Below are positions 1 through 5,002 of a stretch of 5,002 nucleotides of DNA, piece by piece. Below the pieces are notes generated by a model. The model saw only the letters and a program-made list of their open reading frames with translations. It was not told where the DNA came from and did not search any database. Within the stretch, counting starts at the first letter, position 1; the number at the start of each line of letters is the position of its first letter. The DNA comes from Lysobacterales bacterium (lineage in GTDB: Bacteria > Pseudomonadota > Gammaproteobacteria > Xanthomonadales > Marinicellaceae): assembly GCA_015494035.1 (NCBI GenBank), contig WGBZ01000230.1:1-5002 (forward strand), in the 5' to 3' direction. Both the position numbers and the translations under genes were made by a program.

Positions 1-64
1 GGTTTGCAACGCAGAAATGGACGATTTTACGCCACAAGATGCCGTGTCACGATTCGATCAGAGG
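1..64 (+). repeat. Partial copy (half) of a MITE-like palindromic repeat, cut by the window edge
   Basis: Bases 1-64 match the reverse complement of 2265-2328 at 59 of 64 positions. The mismatches are at window positions 22, 32, 33, 34 and 47. The match starts at the first base of the window, so the rest of the copy, including the expected central CAATAGC hairpin, should lie to the left. The right-hand end of the similarity is the terminal motif ATCAGAGG; beyond 64 only scattered identities remain. Relative to the fuller copy at 2254-2430 it is inverted, so acs sits between the two. No ORF of note belongs to it. The similarity is seen directly; calling it a mobile repeat is inference. Confidence 0.85.
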
Positions 65-69
65 TTCCC

Positions 70-95
70 TTGGCGTCCAAAAATTTTGATGCCAA
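70..95 (-). terminator. Weak hairpin downstream of acs, possible terminator
   Basis: TTGGC (70-74) pairs with GCCAA (91-95), and inside it CAAA/TTTG (78-81 and 85-88) can continue the stem after a small internal loop. It lies 11 bases beyond the acs stop codon, where a terminator would be expected. The stem is short and AT-rich in its core, and no T-run follows on the minus strand, so a classical Rho-independent terminator is not well supported. It could equally be chance symmetry. Confidence 0.22.
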
Positions 96-105
96 AGCCG
101 CGCGG

Positions 106-2142
106 TCATGAATCGTCTGCTTTGTCCGCCGCCTGTGTCGAGGCGTCAGCGCGCAGGCGTCTGGCTTCCTCGATCAGGGAATCAACCACCCCGGGATCGG
201 CCAGGGTGCTGGTGTCACCCAGCTGATCGTCATCCCCTGCGGCAATTTTGCGCAGAATCCGACGCATGATTTTTCCCGAGCGGGTTTTGGGCAGGCCCGG
301 GGTTATCTGGATAACTTCCGGGCGCGCAAAGGCGCCAATGCGTTCACGCACCTGTTGCCTCAATGACTGAATCAGCCCGGCAGTTTTTTCCACGCCGTGA
401 CGCACGGTCACAAAGGCGTAAATGCCCTGGCCCTTGATGGGATGTGGAACACCAATCACGGCGGCTTCGGCCACTTGCGGGTGGGCCACCAGCGCGCTTT
501 CCACCTCGGCGGTGCCCAGCCGGTGACCGGACACATTAATCACGTCATCCACACGGCCGGTAATCCACCAATCGCCATCGGCATCGCGACAAGCGCCATC
601 GCCGGTAAAATAACGCCCCGGCAGCGGACGGCAATAGGTTTCCAGAAAGCGTTTGTGATCACCATGAATGTCACGCGCCTGCCCCGGCCAGCAGCTGGCG
701 ATGGTGAGCAAGCCACTGACATTGCGGCCTTCTGCCACCTCGCCTGCTTCATTCACCAGTTGCGGCTGAATGCCCAGAAATGGCGCCACCGCCGCGCCGG
801 GTTTCATGGCATGCACGCCGGGAATCGGCGTTAACATGATGCCGCCGGTTTCGGTTTGCCACCAGGTGTCAACGATCGGGCAGCGGCCTTCACCCACCAC
901 GTGAAAATACCACTCCCAGGCTTGCGGGTTGATGGGTTCGCCGACGGTGCCCAGCACGCGCAAACTGCTGCGCCGGCTTTGCTTGACCGGCTCGTCCCCG
1001 GCAGCCATCAGCGCCCGGATCGCCGTGGGTGCGGTATATAAAATGTTCACCTGGTGCTTGTCCACTTCGCGCCAGATACGGCCGGCATCGGGATAGTTCG
1101 GCACGCCCTCGTACACCAGCGTGGTGATGCCATTGGCCAGTGGCCCATACACCAGATAACTGTGGCCGGTAATCCAGCCCACGTCCGCGGTGCACCAGTA
1201 AATGTCACCGGGCTGGGTGTCGAACACCATTTCATGGGTCAGACTGGCATAGGTCAGGTAGCCGCCAGTGCTGTGCACAATGCCCTTGGGTTTGCCGGTG
1301 GAACCGCTGGTATAGAGGATAAACAAGGGGTCTTCAGCGTTACGACTGGCGGCCTCGCAAGCAGGTGGCGCGTCTTCCCGCAACATGGCGTAATTGTGGT
1401 CGCGGCCCTTTTCCCAATGCACGCCGGTGCCGGTATAAGGCACCACCAGCACGCCATCGACGCGGGTTTTTGCCAGCTCCAGGGCTTTATCAACGGTGTT
1501 TTTCAGCGCGATGCGTTTGCCGCCCCGGCGCCCTTCATCGGCGGTAATGACCAGGCTGGCCTGGCAATCATCAATGCGATCGGCCAGGGCCTCGGCAGAA
1601 AAACCGGCAAACACCACCGAATGCACCGCGCCAATGCGGGCGCAAGCCAGCATGGCAAACACGGCCTCGGGAATCATCGGCAGATAAATCATCACACGGT
1701 CATCGGCCTGCACACCCAGTTGCTTCAACACATTGGCGAAACGACAGACCTCATCGTGCAATTCCTGAAAGCTGATGTGGCGACTGTGCTCCGGCTCGTC
1801 CCCCTGCCAGATCAATGCAGTGTCGTCGGCCTTTTCGGGCAAGTGGCGATCAATGCAGTTGTGACAGGCATTCAGTGCACCGTCGGCAAACCAGCGGATG
1901 CGCACCTGACGATGCCCGTAGTGGCAGTCGCGGACTTCAGTAAAAGGCGTAAACCAGTGCAAGCGCCGGGCCTGTGCGGCCCAAAAGGTCTCGGGGTCCT
2001 CCAGCGCCTGCTGGTGCCAGCGCTGCCATTGCTGTGGGTCAATGCCGTGCCGGTTGCGGTAAAAATCCGCCGCATACACCGGCCCCTCGGGACAGGGGCC
2101 CGATGCACTGGATTGTGAAGCGGGGGCGTGCTCCTGTGACAT
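106..2142 (-). CDS. acs: Acetyl-CoA synthetase (acetate--CoA ligase, AMP-forming)
   Basis: This cytoplasmic enzyme activates acetate with ATP to acetyl-AMP and then transfers the acetyl group to CoA, feeding the TCA cycle and glyoxylate shunt. The 678-residue product is complete and slightly longer than the roughly 650-residue E. coli enzyme, with a short extra N-terminus and about ten extra C-terminal residues. Visible motifs are the nucleotide-binding loop [11 protein letters not shown] (277-287), GEPINP (401-406), WWQTETGG (427-434), YFTGDG (511-516), the hinge-region [16 protein letters not shown] (529-544) and [14 protein letters not shown] (618-631). By alignment from memory with the Salmonella enzyme, I324, T325, V400 and W428 line the small acyl pocket; W428 (W414 there) favours acetate over longer acids. 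K624 matches K609, the lysine acetylated by Pat-type enzymes and deacetylated by CobB-type enzymes. The ATG follows a strong AAGGGAGG site, and the gene ends in TGA. No actP-like neighbour is visible. The family assignment is very secure. Confidence 0.98.
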   Translation of the reverse strand: MSQEHAPASQSSASGPCPEGPVYAADFYRNRHGIDPQQWQRWHQQALEDPETFWAAQARRLHWFTPFTEVRDCHYGHRQVRIRWFADGALNACHNCIDRHLPEKADDTALIWQGDEPEHSRHISFQELHDEVCRFANVLKQLGVQADDRVMIYLPMIPEAVFAMLACARIGAVHSVVFAGFSAEALADRIDDCQASLVITADEGRRGGKRIALKNTVDKALELAKTRVDGVLVVPYTGTGVHWEKGRDHNYAMLREDAPPACEAASRNAEDPLFILYTSGSTGKPKGIVHSTGGYLTYASLTHEMVFDTQPGDIYWCTADVGWITGHSYLVYGPLANGITTLVYEGVPNYPDAGRIWREVDKHQVNILYTAPTAIRALMAAGDEPVKQSRRSSLRVLGTVGEPINPQAWEWYFHVVGEGRCPIVDTWWQTETGGIMLTPIPGVHAMKPGAAVAPFLGIQPQLVNEAGEVAEGRNVSGLLTIASCWPGQARDIHGDHKRFLETYCRPLPGRYFTGDGACRDADGDWWITGRVDDVINVSGHRLGTAEVESALVAHPQVAEAAVIGVPHPIKGQGIYAFVTVRHGVEKTAGLIQSLRQQVRERIGAFARPEVIQITPGLPKTRSGKIMRRILRKIAAGDDDQLGDTSTLADPGVVDSLIEEARRLRADASTQAADKADDS

Positions 2143-2151
2143 CTGCTGTTT

Positions 2152-2159
2152 CCTCCCTT
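2152..2159 (-). promoter_or_regulatory. Strong ribosome binding site of acs
   Basis: On the minus strand AAGGGAGG lies 9 bases before the ATG at 2142-2140. This near-ideal Shine-Dalgarno sequence fixes the start at MSQEH and argues against internal starts. Confidence 0.88.
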
Positions 2160-2178
2160 GACGGCTTGTGCGATCAAC

Positions 2179-2208
2179 CTGGCCGGGTTAATCATAATCA
2201 CCGGCCAG
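2179..2208 (-). promoter_or_regulatory. Perfect 8-bp dyad in the acs leader (operator or leader hairpin)
   Basis: CTGGCCGG (2179-2186) and CCGGCCAG (2201-2208) are exact inverted repeats separated by 14 AT-rich bases. GATC tetramers flank the arms (2172-2175 and 2208-2211). The dyad begins almost exactly where transcription from the promoter at 2219-2247 would start, and ends about 36 bases before the start codon. It could be an operator for a dimeric regulator acting by roadblock, or a hairpin at the 5' end of the mRNA. The spacer contains a second TATGAT (2191-2196) without a convincing -35 partner. The symmetry is seen; the function is inference. Confidence 0.5.
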
Positions 2209-2218
2209 ATCAAAAAGC

Positions 2219-2247
2219 ATCATAGCGTGAAGCCGCCGCCGACTCAA
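2219..2247 (-). promoter_or_regulatory. Predicted sigma-70-type promoter of acs
   Basis: Read on the minus strand, a -35 box TTGAGT (2247-2242; four of six consensus bases) is followed by exactly 17 bases and a -10 box TATGAT (2224-2219; five of six). Transcription should start near 2211-2213, giving a leader of about 70 bases. This supports transcription of acs independently of the transporter genes upstream. The -35 box lies only 6 bases from the outer stem of the repeat at 2254-2430, so any upstream activator site would have to overlap that repeat. Confidence 0.65.
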
Positions 2248-2253
2248 ACCGGA

Positions 2254-2430
2254 AGGCTAAGAAGCCTCTGATCGAATCGTGGCACGGCATCTTGCAACGT
2301 AAAATCCTCCATTTCTGCGTTGCAAACCTTCACAATAGCTTGCTATTGCGTGCGGTTTACGCCTTGAACTGAACAATTTTTTACGACAATCTGCTCGCAC
2401 CAGGTTCAATCAGAGCCTCCCTAAGGAAGC
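2254..2430. mobile_element. MITE-like imperfect palindromic element (non-coding)
   Basis: The core spans 2266-2415 and folds about a central hairpin CAATAGC-TT-GCTATTG (2333-2348). From the TT at 2340-2341 each arm is exactly 74 nt and ends in the same motif, CTCTGAT (2266-2272) inverted as ATCAGAG (2409-2415). The outer parts of the arms align imperfectly over about 36 positions with one 2-base gap, including a shared CGTAAAA. Smaller nested inverted repeats are TTGCAACG/CGTTGCAA (2292-2299, 2318-2325) and TTGAAC/GTTCAA (2364-2369, 2404-2409). Each end carries its own small stem: AGGCT-AAGA-AGCCT (2254-2267) and, in minus-strand RNA, GCUUCC-UUAG-GGAGGC (2430-2415, one G-U pair). CTAAG occurs at 2257-2261 and 2421-2425 and could be a target duplication or part of the ends. 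There is no transposase or other gene, as in non-autonomous MITEs mobilised in trans. A related half copy is at 1-64. I do not recognise the family by name. Confidence 0.72.
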
Positions 2431-2431
2431 C

Positions 2432-4861
2432 CTAATCGCGGCTTAACTCGGCCCAGGGCGATCGACCCAGCTGACGGCGCAACTGCCAGCCCATGGTCAA
2501 CACAAAGACCGCGCCGGTCAGGCTTAATGCCAGCAGCAGGAAATGCACGGGATTGCCGGCATTTTGCAACAGCAGCGGCAATGATGAACGGAGCAACCAG
2601 AAAAAGATCACGGCGAGGAAAAAAGCCACCAGCAGGACTTTCAGGGCATAGCCCGACACTAACCGGTACAAGGACGCCCGGGTGGCTCCCATGGCCACAT
2701 GCAGCGCCACTTTTTTGCGCCATTGGTGCATGGTGGCTCTGGCAAAAGCCAGCACGCCCACCAGCATCATGGCCATTAGCAAGGCGCTCAAGGATAACGA
2801 AGTGATCAAACCGGCGCGTTCTCCACGTGTGCTGATGGCTTTTGCCTCAGTGGCCAACTGCCAGTTTTTGATGCCCAGGTTGTAGCTCTCTGCCAAGGTG
2901 TCCAGTTGGCGTTTCAGGGCGTTTTCCGGCTGTGACGCATGCACTATAATCCGGGATTTCTCCATTCTGCCCCGGCTCGCTTCATTTCCCAGCGGATAAA
3001 TAACCGGCCGTGGCTTCTCCAGTGAATCGCCATAAGGCACGTCCGCAACCACGGCTGAAATGCGGTACGTTGTGCTGGTGGCTCCTTCCACCTTAACCGA
3101 CTGGCCGAGGGCCTTCGTCGCACTACCAAACAGGGCTTTTGCCAGCGACAGGCTGGCCACCGCATCCCCTTCAGTCGCCACGTCGGGGACTTCCCCTGCC
3201 AAGGGCTTCAAACCAATCAGGGTAAAAAAGTCACGATCCACCTTGTTCTGGCTTCCCAGTGTGGAATTGCCCTCAGGCAAGGCGACTATGGTACTCACCC
3301 GCCGGCTTTCCTGATAGGGCCCCAGGGTGGCCAGCACATGGGACAAGCCCGGTTGGGATTGCAAGGCCGCCAGCCAGGAGGCCAACTCGGGATCGCTGAC
3401 CCAGTCGCCGTTTCTTCTTTCCATCTCCAAATAATAGACATTTTCCAGGTTAAGCTGAGGTGCCGCGTGCCGTGCAGAAAGAAAAGCCCAGGCGGCATTC
3501 AGGGCGAGGGCCAGCATCACCCCGCCCAATGCCAGCTGCAATACCGCCAACACCGCGTTCAGGCGCCGGTGACGTGCCGTGTCCAGGGACACTTTCTGCC
3601 GCCCATCGGCTTTGGCCACCGCCTGACGCGTCAGGAGTAAACTCACCAGTACAGCCAGTGACACGGCCAGAAGACCGACCCACAACAGCGGCCAGCCATC
3701 CGGGCTGAACAGGCCGGAGAAATAGCCATCAAACGGTGGCAAATCGGCCACCTGGCCACTGACCCAGCGCATCACGGGAAGCGCTATCGCCAATGCCAGC
3801 AAAAGCGTTGGCCCAACACGTTTGAGCTGGAGAACAAACAGGCGTTTGCGTGTGGCCCCGGCCAGCACATGAATGGCCGTTTCCCGGGCGCCGGTTTCCA
3901 GCTCGGACAGCAGCAACAGCACATAATTTCCCAGCACCACAACAGACAGCAGGAGTGCCGTCAAGCCCAGCAAACCCAACAAGTTAGCAATGTGTTTCCG
4001 TTGTGCCGGCGAAGACTCCAGCCCCGCGATGGCCTGATAGCCCGACCCGGCCTGACCCAGGTCAAAGGCAATAGAGATCCTACCGGTGTTTTTTTTCACC
4101 ACGGCCTGGCCCTTGTGCTTTTCCCGCAGCTCCCGGTTCACCGCCGCCAGCACGGAGCGGTCACGCAACAAGCCAAAGGCATAAAAACCGGGGCGGTTCT
4201 GGCGGATGATGCGGATGATTTTTGCATCCATGCCAGCAGGAACATTTCCTTCAGGGAGAGTCTCGTATTTATGCTGTTCGAGCCGGATATCGGCTTCCTG
4301 GTTCATCCAGATGGCGGGGTTGTCGTGTGCCAGGCCCGTCAGGGCCTCACTCAAGACACCGGCCACCGGTAATGACAATCCACTCTTGAACCGCACAGAG
4401 CGACCCACCACGTGTGGATCACCCTTGAAGTGGCGCTGCCAGAAACGGTGGGAAATGAGTACGCTGTTGTTTTCCGAATCATTCGGTAACTGCCCCAGTG
4501 CCAGGCGCACACCCAGCGCCTTCAGCAAGGGCCAGTCAAGCACGGCCACGGTTTCCTTGCGAGCGTTGCCATCTGCCGTGAGGATTTCGCGCTCCAGCGA
4601 GCCATAGGGCCACAAGGCCTGAATGCCGGGCACGCTTTGCAGGTTTTGCGCTTCCTGCCACAGCATCCTGGTCGGCAGGCCCTGGTCATCCACTTTGATC
4701 ACTGAAACGTAATTGTCGCGTGGGGCCACGCCAGAGGGCTGGAACCACACACTGCTTTTGGCCAGCGCATACAAGACGCCCAGGCTGGAAAACAGCACCA
4801 CAAAACCAAACAGGAAAGGCCAGTGAATCCTGGCCTCACTGCGGAAAAAACGCCGCTTCAT
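2432..4861 (-). CDS. ABC transporter permease with two FtsX/MacB-type repeats
   Basis: This 809-residue inner-membrane protein has the duplicated layout of MacB/FtsX-type permeases without a fused ATPase. By eye, repeat 1 has a transmembrane segment at about 14-34, a large periplasmic MacB-PCD-like domain (about 35-290) and three segments at about 293-319, 347-367 and 390-411. Repeat 2 has a segment at about 436-461, a second periplasmic domain (about 462-685) and three segments at about 687-708, 738-757 and 772-793. Each repeat carries the cytoplasmic FtsX signature after its second segment: ARETAIHVLAGATRKR (325-340) and WRKKVALHVAMGATRAS (714-730). The basic N-terminus MKRRFFR fits a signal-anchor start. 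The ATG overlaps the stop of the ATPase gene as ATGA, with GAGG 7 bases upstream, so translation is probably coupled. Such proteins export peptides, lipids or drugs, or transmit force to periplasmic partners; the substrate cannot be read here. The TAG stop lies one base from the palindromic element. The family is secure, the exact role unknown. Confidence 0.93.
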   Translation of the reverse strand: MKRRFFRSEARIHWPFLFGFVVLFSSLGVLYALAKSSVWFQPSGVAPRDNYVSVIKVDDQGLPTRMLWQEAQNLQSVPGIQALWPYGSLEREILTADGNARKETVAVLDWPLLKALGVRLALGQLPNDSENNSVLISHRFWQRHFKGDPHVVGRSVRFKSGLSLPVAGVLSEALTGLAHDNPAIWMNQEADIRLEQHKYETLPEGNVPAGMDAKIIRIIRQNRPGFYAFGLLRDRSVLAAVNRELREKHKGQAVVKKNTGRISIAFDLGQAGSGYQAIAGLESSPAQRKHIANLLGLLGLTALLLSVVVLGNYVLLLLSELETGARETAIHVLAGATRKRLFVLQLKRVGPTLLLALAIALPVMRWVSGQVADLPPFDGYFSGLFSPDGWPLLWVGLLAVSLAVLVSLLLTRQAVAKADGRQKVSLDTARHRRLNAVLAVLQLALGGVMLALALNAAWAFLSARHAAPQLNLENVYYLEMERRNGDWVSDPELASWLAALQSQPGLSHVLATLGPYQESRRVSTIVALPEGNSTLGSQNKVDRDFFTLIGLKPLAGEVPDVATEGDAVASLSLAKALFGSATKALGQSVKVEGATSTTYRISAVVADVPYGDSLEKPRPVIYPLGNEASRGRMEKSRIIVHASQPENALKRQLDTLAESYNLGIKNWQLATEAKAISTRGERAGLITSLSLSALLMAMMLVGVLAFARATMHQWRKKVALHVAMGATRASLYRLVSGYALKVLLVAFFLAVIFFWLLRSSLPLLLQNAGNPVHFLLLALSLTGAVFVLTMGWQLRRQLGRSPWAELSRD

Positions 4862-4872
4862 GCGCTGGCCTC
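4858..4872 (-). promoter_or_regulatory. ATGA stop-start overlap and GAGG site coupling ATPase to permease
   Basis: The ATPase stop TGA (4860-4858) and the permease ATG (4861-4859) share an ATGA. A short Shine-Dalgarno-like GAGG (4872-4869) sits 7 bases upstream, inside the ATPase reading frame. The weak site plus the overlap suggests that ribosomes finishing the ATPase reinitiate on the permease, which would help keep the subunits in proportion. No promoter is needed here. Confidence 0.75.
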
Positions 4873-5002
4873 GTGCAACAAGCCATCAGAGATGTGGTAA
4901 CGGCAATTACCACGGGCAGCAAAATCGGCATCATGGGTGACCAGACACACGGTCACCCCTTTGTCATTTAACGATTCAAACAATTGCATAATGGCGCTGG
5001 CA
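4858..5002 (-). CDS. ABC transporter ATP-binding subunit, C-terminal end (partial)
   Basis: This reading frame enters from the right edge and ends in TGA, giving 47 visible residues from ASAIMQLFESL to GLLHEASA. The pattern is the C-terminal end of a MacB/LolD-type ATPase: a helix that follows the D-loop, a beta strand VTVCLVTHD (16-24 of the visible part) whose histidine is the switch (H-loop) residue, then the usual short tail with ARGNCRYHISDG, corresponding to the family's typical 'A.....R...I.DG' ending. The Walker A, signature and Walker B motifs would lie outside the window, so ATP-binding competence cannot be checked. The only in-frame ATG (residue 5) is inside the helix and not a start. 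Overlap with the permease gene makes it the probable energy-supplying partner in the cytoplasm. Confidence 0.88.
   Translation of the reverse strand, partial: ASAIMQLFESLNDKGVTVCLVTHDADFAARGNCRYHISDGLLHEASA

Noticed and set aside
397..834. A 145-codon plus-strand frame opposite the 3' part of acs
   Set aside because: Same reasoning: a shadow of acs codon structure, rich in His, Ala and Gly, without recognisable motifs.
1054..2118. A 354-codon open frame on the plus strand, antisense to acs
   Set aside because: It lies wholly inside the securely identified acs gene on the other strand, has no Shine-Dalgarno site that I can see, and its translation shows no family pattern. Long antisense frames are common opposite GC-rich genes with biased codon use.
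106..2142. Propionyl-CoA synthetase (prpE) instead of acs
   Set aside because: The length, the C-terminal [13 protein letters not shown] segment and the near residue-by-residue agreement with enterobacterial Acs fit acetyl-CoA synthetase, and the pocket tryptophan in WWQTETGG fits acetate use. There are no prp neighbours.
2191..2196. Second TATGAT as an alternative -10 box for acs
   Set aside because: No -35-like hexamer occurs 16 to 18 bases upstream (the candidates are GCTTTT, TGCTTT and ATGCTT). The TTGAGT-17-TATGAT pair slightly upstream is much better.
2364..2409. TTGAAC at both inner arms of the element as outward-facing -35 boxes
   Set aside because: At 17-base spacing the corresponding -10 hexamers (TCGTAA on the minus strand, CAATCT on the plus strand) match the consensus poorly. 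The hexamers are better explained as part of the inverted repeat.
1..2430. The two repeats as a CRISPR, tRNA or rRNA feature
   Set aside because: There are only two copies, inverted and 2 kb apart, with no regular spacer pattern, cloverleaf or rRNA motifs.
3869..4372. A 167-codon plus-strand frame opposite the permease gene
   Set aside because: It is fully contained in a well-supported coding region, its composition (many Gln, His, Arg) reflects the complement of hydrophobic codons, and no start signal supports it.

Overview
The window looks like chromosomal DNA from a gammaproteobacterium of moderate to fairly high GC (judged by eye). The basis is the strong similarity of the acetyl-CoA synthetase to the enterobacterial and pseudomonad proteins, plus Shine-Dalgarno and sigma-70-like signals of ordinary proteobacterial form. 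The genus cannot be named from this sequence alone.

All three protein genes are on the minus strand, so transcription runs from high to low coordinates. From the right edge: (i) the last 47 codons of an ABC-transporter ATP-binding subunit, cut by the window edge (4858-5002); (ii) a two-repeat FtsX/MacB-type ABC permease of 809 residues (2432-4861), whose ATG overlaps the ATPase stop as ATGA; (iii) a 289-bp intergenic region (2143-2431); (iv) a complete acetyl-CoA synthetase gene, acs (106-2142); (v) 105 bp downstream of acs. The ATPase and permease form a translationally coupled pair and probably assemble into one inner-membrane transporter of unknown substrate. acs is metabolically unrelated and has its own promoter.

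The non-coding DNA is the unusual part. The gap between the permease and acs holds a compact, ORF-less, imperfectly palindromic element (about 2254-2430). Its two arms are each 74 nt and read outward from a central CAATAGC-TT-GCTATTG hairpin. It starts one base beyond the permease stop codon and ends a few bases upstream of the -35 box of the acs promoter. Half of a second copy, in the opposite orientation, lies at 1-64, just downstream of acs. It matches the first at 59 of 64 positions and runs off the left edge of the window. acs is therefore bracketed by inverted copies of a MITE-like repeat. Between the repeat and the acs start codon there is a good sigma-70-type promoter (TTGAGT-17-TATGAT), a perfect 8-bp dyad in the leader, and a strong ribosome binding site.

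The protein genes are recognisable members of known families. I see no new multi-gene system, CRISPR array, tRNA or rRNA here. The repeat family and its placement are the most useful leads.
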